DNA of 64,000 bases, taken from assembly GCA_039925145.1 (NCBI GenBank), contig JBDSZL010000073.1, positions 124,001-188,000 on the forward strand, read 5' to 3'. The stretch is from JBDSZL01 sp039925145 (lineage in GTDB: Bacteria > Acidobacteriota > Vicinamibacteria > Vicinamibacterales > SCN-69-37). The notes beneath the pieces are model-generated. The model was not told where the DNA came from. It made no database searches and saw only the letters and a program-made list of their open reading frames with translations. A program made the position numbers and the translations under genes. Of the stretch, positions 25,169 to 35,274 are shown one piece after another (the stretch's first letter is position 1; each line of letters begins with the position of its first letter).

Positions 25169-25399
25169 CCGCGTCTGGCCGGGAAGATTGTGCGGCCGTG
25201 ACAGGCGGCACTCCAACCGGGTGGGGGCACCGCCCGCTGCCGGGATCGGCGCGCCCAACGCGGCGCGATAGTGATAGCGTAAGTGCATCAATTTGCGAAA
25301 TCAATCGGGCGCGCCGCGGTAAACGCTGGCTGTGCGCGCGATCGTTCCATCGTTCGCCACGAACAAAGCCGGCGTGCGCGCACGCCGCTCAGGAGGCTC

Positions 25400-27031
25400 A
25401 TGACAATTAGACGCTCGACAGGCGCACTGCTTGGCGGCGTGTGCGCAGCCACGCTGTTTGCCACGGCCATCGGCAGCGCGCAGGCACCACAGGCACAACC
25501 TGCTCCCGCACAGGCGCCGGCCGCTGGCGCTCCGCAGGGCGCGCGCGCCGGCAGTCCCAATCCTTTACTGTTCACGGCGTTCGACGCCGACAAGGATGGC
25601 TCGGTGACGCGCCCCGAGATCAAGAGCGCGTTCGACAGGTGGTACGACGCCGCCGACACGACGAAGAGCGGATCGGTGACCGTCGAGCAGCTGGGGACGA
25701 CCCTCAACGCTGCAGTGACGCCGCCGGCCGTCCCGCCAGCGCCGGGCGACGCAAACGCGCCAGCAGCCGCTGCCGGTCGCGCGGGCGGAGGCGGACGCGC
25801 CGCCGGACCGGAACCTGCGGTCGGCTCGCCAACACCGGGGCTCAACGAGCCGTGTGGTGGGCGCAGCCAGCAGCCGACCGTGCCCTGCGCGGCCGACGTC
25901 GAGAAGATGATGGCCGCGTTGCCGACCACGGCGCCCGCCAAGCCGGTCAGACCGCGCAAGGTGCTCATCTGGTCGCGCATTCCCTCGGCCGGTTACCAGC
26001 ATTCGTCCATCCCTCTTGCCTCGAAGACCATCGAAGAGATGGGCAAGAAGACCGGCGCGTGGACATCGGATACCTCGTGGGATCCGGCCGTGTTCACGAC
26101 CGAGAATCTGAAGCAGTACGACGCCATCTTCCTCTCGAGCACCACTGGCTGTTTCCTCGACAAGGCCGGCGACAAGGCGACGACTGACGCGCGGCGTGCC
26201 GCGCTGATCGACTTCGTGCGCGGCGGCAAGGGCCTGGCGGGTGTACATGCGACGGGCGATTCGTACCACCAGCCGTGCCCCAATGACGAGAACGCCGGGG
26301 GCCGGGGCGGCGGCGGCTTCGGCCGCGGCGGCGGCACGCCGGGGGCAAGCGTCGCGTCAGTGATGCTGCGATGGGCCTGGGGGCTCAACGACCAGAAGCT
26401 CGTGAACAACGAGCAGACATTGACGAAGGCCGACATGGAAGCCGTCGCCAACGCCTGGTTCGACACGGTGGACACCGCCAAGAGCGGCAAGGTGAGCCAG
26501 CAGGATTTTCTCGCTCGCGGCAATGGGCTCACCGCCACCAACGCGAATGGCACCACGCCCTACTTGGGCAACGCAGGGCGTGACAACGGGCGGGGGTCGT
26601 GGCCCGACTACGACCGGATGATCGGCGCGTTCTTCAAGTACCACTGGTACGACGGCCAGAAGATCACCGTGAAGATTGACGACCCGAAGAGTGCCATCAC
26701 GGCGCCCTTCAAAGGCCAGGCGTTCGACGTCGTCGACGAGATCTATACATTCAGCATGGACACATACTCACGCAAGAACCTGCGCATCCTGACGAGTCTC
26801 GACTACAGCAAGATGAGCTTGACCGACAAGCTCAAGGAGAGCAATCCGAGAGCCGATCATGACTTTGGCTTGAGCTGGATCCACAGAGACGGTAACGGGC
26901 GCGTCTTCTATCATGCGCTCGGACACAACGAGCGGATCTACGCGATGAAGCCGATTCTGGAGTCGATGCTCGCAGGCATGCAGTATGCCCTGGGCGATTT
27001 GAAGGTGGACGACAGCCCCAGCCAGAAGTAA
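25400..27031 (+). CDS. Exported ThuA-like protein with EF-hand segments
   Basis: A 543-residue protein with a signal peptide (up to AIGSAQA) and an Ala/Pro-rich start. One good EF-hand, DADKDGSVTRPE (62-73), is followed by a degenerate one beginning DTTKSGSV (from 86). ThuA homology begins near 187 (KVLIWSR) and includes YDAIFLSSTTGCFLD and GKGLAGVHATGDSYHQP. It is then interrupted by about 95 residues holding another EF-hand-like helix-loop-helix (DTVDTAKSGKVSQQDF, near 355-370). It resumes at WPDYDRMIGAFFKYHW near 400 and continues to the end. ThuA folds are class-I glutamine-amidotransferase-like and linked to sugar metabolism. AGGAGG five bases before the ATG fixes the start. Confidence 0.85.
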   Translation: MTIRRSTGALLGGVCAATLFATAIGSAQAPQAQPAPAQAPAAGAPQGARAGSPNPLLFTAFDADKDGSVTRPEIKSAFDRWYDAADTTKSGSVTVEQLGTTLNAAVTPPAVPPAPGDANAPAAAAGRAGGGGRAAGPEPAVGSPTPGLNEPCGGRSQQPTVPCAADVEKMMAALPTTAPAKPVRPRKVLIWSRIPSAGYQHSSIPLASKTIEEMGKKTGAWTSDTSWDPAVFTTENLKQYDAIFLSSTTGCFLDKAGDKATTDARRAALIDFVRGGKGLAGVHATGDSYHQPCPNDENAGGRGGGGFGRGGGTPGASVASVMLRWAWGLNDQKLVNNEQTLTKADMEAVANAWFDTVDTAKSGKVSQQDFLARGNGLTATNANGTTPYLGNAGRDNGRGSWPDYDRMIGAFFKYHWYDGQKITVKIDDPKSAITAPFKGQAFDVVDEIYTFSMDTYSRKNLRILTSLDYSKMSLTDKLKESNPRADHDFGLSWIHRDGNGRVFYHALGHNERIYAMKPILESMLAGMQYALGDLKVDDSPSQK

Positions 27032-27051
27032 CCGCACCAGTACACGACATG

Positions 27052-27092
27052 CGGGCCGGGCCCTCCACGGAGAGCCCGGCCCGTGGCTTTTC
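27052..27092 (+). terminator. Rho-independent terminator of the ThuA gene
   Basis: CGGGCCGGGC (27052-27061) pairs perfectly with GCCCGGCCCG (27074-27083) around a 12-base loop. TGGCTTTTCT follows. It lies 20 bp after the stop codon. Confidence 0.85.
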
Positions 27093-27324
27093 TGGGCGTC
27101 TCAGGCGCGACGTCCACGGCTCGGCGGCGCGATGTCCGTGCCCTCACCCCCGGCTCCCATGTCCACACCGGTGGCCCCTTTGTGTCGAGGCAGGGCCGAG
27201 GTCGTGCCGCTCTGCGGCCCGACTTCAATCCCTTCCGGTGTTCTTCCCCGTGGGGCCGGTGGGCGGTTCGGATCAGGACGGTCACGCCTGCGCACGCTCT
27301 CCCTTCCCAGCTCCCAGGCCGGGC

Positions 27325-28575
<1,251 letters not shown>

Positions 28576-28647
28576 GAGCTCTCCTCCGAGACCGATTGGC
28601 GACACGGATCTCACACGCGTCAGCCGGATGGGATGCCGGCCGGTTTC

Positions 28648-29763
28648 TCACTGGTCCGCTGAATAGACCACAAGAGCGACAATGAGCGCGAGAATCACGA
28701 GCAACGTGATCTTGATCCAACTCCAGGGTCGCGACCCCGCGATGGCGCCTGTGACGCCATTGACCACGACCTGGAAGGAACGCGCGCCGTAGACATAAGT
28801 CATGAGCCAGACCGGCGCGAGGATGTGCTTGAAGGTCTGATTCGAAAAGGTCGGGTCGACCTGGAGATTGCGGTACGTGTCGCCAGGCACCTGTTCACCG
28901 CAGAGGGCCCTGAGCCGGTCCTCCATCTGCTGCCGCGATCGACTCGCCGCGCCCACGAGATCAATCTGGTAGCGCTCGACCGTCCATCCAGCCAGATACC
29001 CAGCGTCGTACGGGACCAGCGTCTCGGTCGGAAATGGTTCGACCCGCCGCAACTTGCCTGCATCGACTCCAAGTGAGGCACACACCAGCTCGTCGTCGAA
29101 CGCATGGCTCAACTCCCCAGCCGCGGGCGTCCACTGCACACGCCGCACCTGGCGATTCCCCTCGCGAACCCAGTAGTACTGACCTGATTCAGCGGTCCAT
29201 CGGGCATGCGCGAGCGCATCGAACGTCCAATACGGCAGGTAGATGCCCTTGACGGTGTCGGTGAGGGCCTTGCCCTTGAACGCGTTGGGAGCGAGCCACA
29301 GGCGGCCGTACCAGCTGCGGATGAGGTCGCGCGCCTGCGGTTCCGCAATCTTCAGCGGCAACAATGACTCTGGTCGAAAGGCGTCCTTGACCTGCTCGTA
29401 GGGTACGAGTGCGGTCGATCCGCAGAAGTCGCAGCGGCGGCCGATGTTAGCGGCGTCGAAGACGGAGATGGCCTGGCAGCTCTGGCATTTGACGGCCGTC
29501 TTCTCCGCCTGCCATCCACGGGCCGAGTCAGGAATGCCCCGGAGTGCGGCAGCCAGATCGTGTTCGACGATGAGTGTTTCGGCGCCGCGCGTTTCGAGCG
29601 TCGCGGGAGACTCGGTGCCGCAGAACGGACAGATGAGCGCCTGGCGCGCGGGATTCCAGTTCGCCTCGGCGCCGCAAGCCGGGCAGTGGTATTTTTCGCG
29701 CGCCGACGCCATGGTGGCGCCCGAAGACGCGTCGACTTCGGGCCGCGGTGCCTCGTCGCTCAC
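28648..29763 (-). CDS. Zinc-ribbon membrane protein, YdjG-like
   Basis: A 371-residue protein with two TFIIB-like zinc ribbons: CPAC/CPFC at about 27-49 and CQSC/CDFC at about 93-115. A soluble middle region includes IYLPYWTFDALAHARWTAES-like sequence (in part YLPYWTFDALA). A C-terminal membrane helix, WIKITLLVILALIVALVVY, leaves only a few residues behind it. This is the architecture of B. subtilis YdjG and its relatives, which work with the SPFH protein YdjI. The SPFH gene directly upstream, 9 bp away, matches that pairing. GTG 29763 lacks a clear RBS; ATG 29712, just before the first ribbon, is an alternative. Confidence 0.78.
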   Translation of the reverse strand: MSDEAPRPEVDASSGATMASAREKYHCPACGAEANWNPARQALICPFCGTESPATLETRGAETLIVEHDLAAALRGIPDSARGWQAEKTAVKCQSCQAISVFDAANIGRRCDFCGSTALVPYEQVKDAFRPESLLPLKIAEPQARDLIRSWYGRLWLAPNAFKGKALTDTVKGIYLPYWTFDALAHARWTAESGQYYWVREGNRQVRRVQWTPAAGELSHAFDDELVCASLGVDAGKLRRVEPFPTETLVPYDAGYLAGWTVERYQIDLVGAASRSRQQMEDRLRALCGEQVPGDTYRNLQVDPTFSNQTFKHILAPVWLMTYVYGARSFQVVVNGVTGAIAGSRPWSWIKITLLVILALIVALVVYSADQ

Positions 29764-29772
29764 GCGTCGGAG

Positions 29773-30840
29773 CTACTTGAGGAAGTCGGCAATCGCGGTG
29801 CGCGTCACGCGCCACTGCGTGCCGATCCGCTTGCCCTTCAAATCCCCGGACTCGAGGCTCGCGACGACATCCGTCTCGGCGACGCCCAGCAGCGTTGCCG
29901 CGTCGCCTGGACTCAGCGTTTCGGGCACGGCCGCCGGCGCGGATGCCACGACTGGGGACGCACCCGCGGCCGGGGTGGTCTGTCCAAGGACGCCGCCGGC
30001 CTGCGAGACCATCTGCTGCGCAATCGCAAACCCGACGGCCATCTCCGCTCCAATGCCGCCGACACCGGCGCCACCCTTTTCGAGACCCTGCGCCATCTGG
30101 AACTTGACGTAGTCGTTGAGGTTGCCCACCGCCGCCATGCTGGATCGCTTGTCGATGGCCTGTTCCACTTCGGGTGGTACCGAGACGTTTTCGATGACGA
30201 AGCTTGTCATCTCGATGCCGTACTTGCCGATCAGGATCGGGTTGATCACCGGCAGGAGCGCTTCGCCAAGCTCGCTATACCGCGTCGCGACGTCGAGCAC
30301 CGGCACATGACTGGTGGCCAGCGCCTCGCTGAACACACTGACCAGTCGAGAGCGCATCACGTCGGCAAACTCATCGAGCCTGAAATGATTGTCGGTACCA
30401 GCGACCTCACGCAGAAAGCGCGGTGCGTCAATAATGTGGAAGTCGTACGTGCCAAAGGCCCGGACGCGCACGATCCCGAAGTCCTGATCGCGCACCATGA
30501 CGGGATTGGCCGTCCCCCACTTGTTGCCGGTGAACAGACGGGTGACAACGTAATAGACGTCGGCTTTGAAAGGCGACTCGAAGCCGTACTTCCAGCCTTT
30601 GAGCCGCGAGAGCACGGGGATGTTGTCGGTGATGAGCTCGTGTTTGCCCGGCCCGAATGTGTCGCCGTACTGGCCCAGATACACAAACTGGACGAGCTGC
30701 GATTCACGCACGATCAGCTGCGCTCCCCGTTTGATTTCCTTGTCCTCGTCCGGAAACCGATACGACAGCGTGTCGCGCGAGTCGTCGGTCCACTCGATGA
30801 TGTCGATGAATTGGCTGCGGATGAAGTCGGTGAGGCCCAT
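29773..30840 (-). CDS. SPFH-domain protein (YdjI-like) with C-terminal helix-turn-helix
   Basis: A 355-residue protein. MGLTDFIRSQFIDIIEW is the hallmark start of YdjI-type SPFH proteins (antifreeze/virion-core-like group), and the SPFH domain runs to about residue 230 (GIEMTSFVIENVSVPPEVE). After a Gly/Ala/Pro linker the last 50 residues (LSPGDAATLLGVAETDV through AIADFLK) look like an excisionase/MerR-type helix-turn-helix. Relatives more often end in a zinc ribbon or GYF-like module, so this C-terminus is unusual. Another ATG lies three codons upstream. It is co-transcribed with the zinc-ribbon partner; PspA (YdjF) and YdjH-like genes are not seen. Confidence 0.82.
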   Translation of the reverse strand: MGLTDFIRSQFIDIIEWTDDSRDTLSYRFPDEDKEIKRGAQLIVRESQLVQFVYLGQYGDTFGPGKHELITDNIPVLSRLKGWKYGFESPFKADVYYVVTRLFTGNKWGTANPVMVRDQDFGIVRVRAFGTYDFHIIDAPRFLREVAGTDNHFRLDEFADVMRSRLVSVFSEALATSHVPVLDVATRYSELGEALLPVINPILIGKYGIEMTSFVIENVSVPPEVEQAIDKRSSMAAVGNLNDYVKFQMAQGLEKGGAGVGGIGAEMAVGFAIAQQMVSQAGGVLGQTTPAAGASPVVASAPAAVPETLSPGDAATLLGVAETDVVASLESGDLKGKRIGTQWRVTRTAIADFLK

Positions 30841-30892
30841 GCGGGACATTGTCACACAGACATTTGGCGGCCGACAGCCAAATCCCCGGACC

Positions 30893-31960
30893 TCAACGTG
30901 CGCTAAACGCGAAGATGGTTCGCGACTCGTACGGCTGACCGGGGCGCAGAATCGTGGACGGAAACGCCGGGACATTGGGACTGTCCGGAAAGTGCTGCGT
31001 TTCCAAACACAGTCCGCTTCGATAGCCATACGAGCAGCCGCCCTTGCCGCGGATGGAGCCGTCGAGAAAGTTGCCGCTGTAGAACTGCAGCCCTGGTTCC
31101 GTGGTCGCAACGGTGAGCGTGCGCCCACTCTGCGGCTCGAAGACCTGGGCCGCAGGCGCCAGGCCCGGGCCGGTCCTGTCGAGCACGAAGTTGTGGTCGT
31201 AACCGCCGGCACGCGCGAGTTGAGGGTCGGCATCGGCAATCCGAAGGCCAATCGGCGTCGTCGTCCGAAAATCGAATGGCGTGCCGGCGAGATCTGCGAT
31301 CTCGCCGTTCGGAATGAGGCGTTCATCGACCGGCGTGAAGCGGTGGGCGGCGATCCACAGCTCATGCCCTGTGATGGGACCGGCGTCGTGTCCGGCCAGG
31401 TTGAAATACGAATGCTGTGACAGGTTGATCGGCGTCGATGCGTCTGCATTGAGGCGGTAGTCCACTATGAGCTCATTGGACCCTGTGAGGGCATACCGGA
31501 CTTCGGCCTCGAGGTTGCCTGGATAGCCTTCTTCGCCAGCGGGACTGGTTCGCGTGAAGCTCAGGGCCGGTCCATCCGAGCCGTCGATCACCGCCGCGTG
31601 CCAGAGTCGCTTGTCGAATCCGCGCACGCCGCCGTGCAGGTGCTGGCCGTTCCAGTTCGCCGCAAGACAGTATTCGCGTCCGTCAAGCGTGAACCGGGCA
31701 CCGGCGATGCGATTGGCATACCGCCCGACGACGGCGCCGAAATACGCCGTCTGGGCGAGATACCCGTCGAGGTCGTCGCAGCCCAGCACGATGTCTGCGA
31801 AGTCGCCGCGCCGGTCGGGTGCCTGCAGGGACACGATGGCGCATCCATACGTGATGACGCCCAGTTCGAGGCCGCCGCTGGCCCTGAGCGTGAACAGGTC
31901 GACGGACTGGCCATCTGGCAGCCGTCCGAATGGCGCGTGGCGGACTTCGGATCTGGTCAT
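30893..31960 (-). CDS. galM: Aldose 1-epimerase (galactose mutarotase)
   Basis: The 355-residue enzyme interconverts alpha and beta anomers of hexoses. Family motifs are GRYANRIAGARF, LHGGVRGFDKRLW, the catalytic His in NLSQHSYFNLAGH, GYDHNFVLD with a substrate-binding Asp, and LCLETQHFPDSPN with the catalytic base Glu. No signal peptide is evident from ATG 31960; a GTG at 32035 would add 25 poorly conserved residues. It is divergent from the DinB gene. Confidence 0.93.
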   Translation of the reverse strand: MTRSEVRHAPFGRLPDGQSVDLFTLRASGGLELGVITYGCAIVSLQAPDRRGDFADIVLGCDDLDGYLAQTAYFGAVVGRYANRIAGARFTLDGREYCLAANWNGQHLHGGVRGFDKRLWHAAVIDGSDGPALSFTRTSPAGEEGYPGNLEAEVRYALTGSNELIVDYRLNADASTPINLSQHSYFNLAGHDAGPITGHELWIAAHRFTPVDERLIPNGEIADLAGTPFDFRTTTPIGLRIADADPQLARAGGYDHNFVLDRTGPGLAPAAQVFEPQSGRTLTVATTEPGLQFYSGNFLDGSIRGKGGCSYGYRSGLCLETQHFPDSPNVPAFPSTILRPGQPYESRTIFAFSAR

Positions 31961-32185
31961 CGTGAAATGCTGCTCCGTTCGGCCTCGACGGCCGGACCCG
32001 GCCCGATGGCGTTCACGTCCCTCGGCGAAGATCACAGTCTATGCGCGACGGGCGTCGCGTTCGGGATTCCGTTGGCTCCTTCACATGACCTGCACCATCG
32101 CGTTGCACGAACCGGTTGACGCGCGGGCGGGTTACACTTGGGCCCGTTTGATTGTGTCAACCACGACTGCAGGAGTTTCAACACG

Positions 32186-32713
32186 ATGACGTATTACGCA
32201 AGTGCGGACCTCGCCCGTGCATTTCGGACGGTCCGCAAGAACACGATCCAGTTGGCGCAGGAGATTCCAGAGGCCGAATATCAGTTCCGACCCGCGCCCG
32301 ACTCTCGGACCGTCGCCGAGATGCTCGCCCACATGGCGTCTCAGACCAGCTGGGTGCGGCAGATGCACGGCGTCGATCGGAAGTCGTTCGTGTCGTTCGA
32401 AGACTTTCAGCACTACATGAAAGAGGTGAAGACAAACGAGACATCGCTTGCAGCACGCCCCAAGGACGAGATTCTCGCCGCGCTGGCCTCTGAGGGTGAG
32501 ACCTTCGCGGCGTGGGTGGGAGAGTTGCCGGATACTGCTCTCGCGGAGACCGTCGGCTTTCCAAGCCCTATCGATCCTCCGCAGAAGACGCGGTTCGAGA
32601 TGTTACTGGGTGCCAAGGAGCACGAGATGCATCACCGGGGACAGTTGATGGTGATTCAGCGCATGCTCGGCCTCGTGCCGCACCTGACGCGCGCGCGGCA
32701 GCAGCGAGGCTGA
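32186..32713 (+). CDS. DinB-family putative metal-dependent protein
   Basis: A 175-residue four-helix-bundle protein of the DinB/YfiT superfamily. His residues in EMLAHMAS and the HEMHHRGQLM motif form the expected metal site. These proteins are thiol-S-transferase or hydrolase-like enzymes; the substrate is unknown here. AGGAG lies 10 bp before ATG 32186. It converges with the malonyltransferase gene, 6 bp away. Confidence 0.87.
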   Translation: MTYYASADLARAFRTVRKNTIQLAQEIPEAEYQFRPAPDSRTVAEMLAHMASQTSWVRQMHGVDRKSFVSFEDFQHYMKEVKTNETSLAARPKDEILAALASEGETFAAWVGELPDTALAETVGFPSPIDPPQKTRFEMLLGAKEHEMHHRGQLMVIQRMLGLVPHLTRARQQRG

Positions 32714-32719
32714 CGGCGA

Positions 32720-33577
32720 TCAGCCTCGGGCTTTGCGGATACGGGCGAGGAGCTTGGTGAGGACGTTGCCCGGCCCGACCTCGACGAAGGTTGCCACTTC
32801 ACGGTCGAGGAGGTACAGCATCGAGTCGAGCCAGCGGACCGACTGTCCAATCTGCCGAGCCAGCGTGTCACGGACGGCATCGTTCGGGTACGGCTCGGCG
32901 GTGACATTCGAGATGACCGGGATGTTCGGCGCGCCGAGCGTGAAGGTGTCGAGGAAGACACCGAACTCACGCATCGGTTCCTGCATATAGCGCGAATGGA
33001 AGGGGGCGCTGACCTTCAGCGGCGTGAAGGCGCGCGCCCCCGCCTGTTCGAACGCCGCCGCCACGGCGCGCAGGTCCTCCTGCGGCCCGGCAATGACCGT
33101 CTGATCGAACGCGTTGTAGTTGGCCACGTCGAGCCGGCGGCCTTCTTCCGTCGCCGCGAGCACGCGCTCGATCGCGTCGGGCTGGAGGCCGATGACCGCC
33201 GCCATGCCACCCCCGCTGACCTCCGCCATCAACGCGCCCCTGCGCTGCACGATTCGCAGCCCCGTCCCGAAATCGAACACGCCGGCGGCCAGCAGCGCGT
33301 TGTACTCGCCGAGACTGTGTCCGGCCACAAAGGCCGGGTGCGGCTCCCCGTCTTCCTGACGCGCGCGCCACGTCATGGCGTTGACGACGTAGAGGGCGGG
33401 CTGGGTGAACTGCGTCAGCGCCAGCTCAGCGCGCGGATCGTCGAGACAGAGTTCTCGAATGGAGTAGCCCAGAATCGCGTCGGCGTCAGCGGTCCAGTCG
33501 TGGAACCGGCCGAACAGCGCCGCGCCCATTCCGATTGATTGTGAGCCCTGGCCTGGAAACAGATACGCCGTAGACAT
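32720..33577 (-). CDS. ACP S-malonyltransferase, trans-AT type
   Basis: A 285-residue FabD-fold acyltransferase. YLFPGQGSQSIGMG starts the domain. The nucleophilic Ser is in GHSLGEYNAL, the general base His in APFHSRYM, and GGGMAAVIGL and DVANYNAFDQTVIAG follow. The last two segments, and FDFGTGLRIVQRRG, resemble the free-standing acyltransferases of trans-AT polyketide synthases more than primary-metabolism FabD. No fatty-acid genes or ketosynthase are adjacent; the divergent gene is a phosphopantetheinyl transferase. ATG 33577 begins the conserved part. Confidence 0.82.
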   Translation of the reverse strand: MSTAYLFPGQGSQSIGMGAALFGRFHDWTADADAILGYSIRELCLDDPRAELALTQFTQPALYVVNAMTWRARQEDGEPHPAFVAGHSLGEYNALLAAGVFDFGTGLRIVQRRGALMAEVSGGGMAAVIGLQPDAIERVLAATEEGRRLDVANYNAFDQTVIAGPQEDLRAVAAAFEQAGARAFTPLKVSAPFHSRYMQEPMREFGVFLDTFTLGAPNIPVISNVTAEPYPNDAVRDTLARQIGQSVRWLDSMLYLLDREVATFVEVGPGNVLTKLLARIRKARG

Positions 33578-33619
33578 GCTGTGTGGGTCGACCGCGGGGA
33601 GCCGCGACATACTATCGCA

Positions 33620-34375
33620 ATGAGTGGGCTCGCGTCATGCCTCGACCCCGGCGAGGTTCGCATCTGGCACGCACGAACGGACGATGTCTGGGCTTCGGCC
33701 GAGGCGTCGGCGACCGCTCTCGCCTGGCTGGTGCCGGCTGAGAGGGCGCGCTATGCACGTTTCAGACAACCCGCCGATCGCGCCATGTTCCTGCTCGGCC
33801 ACTTCATGGCGCGCATTCTCGTGGGTCGCGCGCTGAACGTCGCCCCGACGGACTGGACGTGGCGCGAGACCGAACGCGGACGACCGGAGATCGCGACACC
33901 GCGCTCCGGGGTGTCGTTCAACATCGCGCACAGCGTCGGCCTCGTTGTGTGCGCGCTGTCCTGTGACGGTGCGGTGGGGGTCGACGTCGAGTCGAGACGG
34001 CGTTCAGTCCGCGATGCGGGAATTGTGAAGCGCTACTGCTCGCCGGCTGAAGCTGCCGATATCAATGCTCGAGGCGCCTCCGGGTGGCACGATCAGTTTC
34101 TCAAGTACTGGACGCTCAAGGAGGCGTACTTGAAAGCCACAGGCCTCGGTCTGTCCGTGCACCTGGCCGACCTCGATTTCCGGCTCGCCGATACCGGCAT
34201 CGAGCTGAAGTTTCTCGACAGCCTGGAGGGCAGCGATCCTGACTGGTCGTTCCAGTTGTCGTCGGTCGGCGCGGATCACTATCTGGCCACTGCGGTCCAC
34301 ACCAGCGGCCCGCCACCGCGGTTCGAGGCGGCCCCGTTGCCCGCCGCATGGATTCCTCTAGCGCCCGCCTCGTGA
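33620..34375 (+). CDS. Sfp-type 4'-phosphopantetheinyl transferase
   Basis: A 251-residue enzyme that would prime carrier proteins with phosphopantetheine. FNIAHSVGLVVCALS and VGVDVESRRR hold the Mg-binding Asp/Glu pair, and KYWTLKEAYLKATGLGL is the W-x-x-K-E-x-x-x-K signature. Its length is that of the Sfp (dual-domain) class, which serves PKS/NRPS carriers. It is divergent from the trans-AT-type malonyltransferase with 42 bp between starts, so the two are likely co-regulated. Confidence 0.88.
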   Translation: MSGLASCLDPGEVRIWHARTDDVWASAEASATALAWLVPAERARYARFRQPADRAMFLLGHFMARILVGRALNVAPTDWTWRETERGRPEIATPRSGVSFNIAHSVGLVVCALSCDGAVGVDVESRRRSVRDAGIVKRYCSPAEAADINARGASGWHDQFLKYWTLKEAYLKATGLGLSVHLADLDFRLADTGIELKFLDSLEGSDPDWSFQLSSVGADHYLATAVHTSGPPPRFEAAPLPAAWIPLAPAS

Positions 34376-35226
34376 AGCTGCTGGCCACGAGTGACCTGCA
34401 TCTGGCGCACCGCGCGAACCTGGCGGCGCTCCACGCACTTCCGGACCATCCGGATGACTGGCTGATCGTCGCCGGAGATGTTGGCGAGCGCGCCGAGCAT
34501 CTCGTGGCTGCGCTCGAGGTACTGACGAAACGTTTCGCCCGCGTGATCTGGACGCCGGGCAACCACGATTTGTGGTGTCCACCGGACGCGCACGACCGCA
34601 CGCGAGGCCAGGCGCGCTACGACGAACTGGTGGCGATCTGCCGGGCGCAGGGCGCCCTCACACCGGAAGATCCCTATGTGGTCTGGCCGGGCGACGGGGA
34701 GACCGTCCTCGTGCCGATGTTCCTCCTGTTCGACTACAGCTTCCGGCCCCCCGAGGTGGCTCGGGAGGATGCGATTCGATGGGCGCGGGCGAGCGGCGTC
34801 GTCTCGGGAGACGAGCTGATGCTGAGCCCGGCGCCCTGGCCATCGCGGACCGCTTGGTGCCACGCGCGTTGCAACGAGACCGAGCGGCGGCTGAACTCAC
34901 TCGCCGCACACACACGGACGGTGCTCATCAACCACTGGCCGCTGCGCGCGGACCTGGCGCGGCCACCGCGGGTGCCGCGCTTCAGCATCTGGTGCGGCAC
35001 GACACGCACGGAGGAGTGGGCCATCCGCTATCGCGCCCGCGCGGTCGTCTCCGGGCATCTGCACATGCGCACGACGCTGTGGCGCGGCGGCGTGCGCTTC
35101 GAGGAGGTGTCGCTCGGGTATCCGCGCGACTGGCGTGCGGATCGCGGCATTGACACCTACCTGCGACAGATCCTCCCAGCGCCCTCGACCATGCCCATCA
35201 CGGGTCGCGACCCGTTCATTGGCTGA
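34348..35226 (+). CDS. Calcineurin-like metallophosphoesterase
   Basis: A 292-residue protein with the full metallophosphoesterase motif set: DLHLAH, AGDVGE, GNHDLW, NHWPLR and GHLHM. The substrate is unknown. It overlaps the end of the phosphopantetheinyl transferase by 28 bp; a GTG at 34372 forming a GTGA overlap is an alternative start eight codons later. The overlap suggests translation coupled to the transferase. Confidence 0.86.
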   Translation: MDSSSARLVKLLATSDLHLAHRANLAALHALPDHPDDWLIVAGDVGERAEHLVAALEVLTKRFARVIWTPGNHDLWCPPDAHDRTRGQARYDELVAICRAQGALTPEDPYVVWPGDGETVLVPMFLLFDYSFRPPEVAREDAIRWARASGVVSGDELMLSPAPWPSRTAWCHARCNETERRLNSLAAHTRTVLINHWPLRADLARPPRVPRFSIWCGTTRTEEWAIRYRARAVVSGHLHMRTTLWRGGVRFEEVSLGYPRDWRADRGIDTYLRQILPAPSTMPITGRDPFIG

Positions 35227-35274
35227 CATCGGGTCGTGATCAACGGCCGTGGTGCAGTATCATGCGCGGGATTC

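Noticed and set aside
29560..30906. Plus-strand open frame opposite the zinc-ribbon/SPFH genes
   Set aside because: Antisense shadow spanning two real genes; low-complexity Arg/His-rich translation.
31961..32185. Sigma-70 promoter between galM and dinB
   Set aside because: TTGACG and TACACT are present, but the spacing is 11 bp, too short for a -35/-10 pair.
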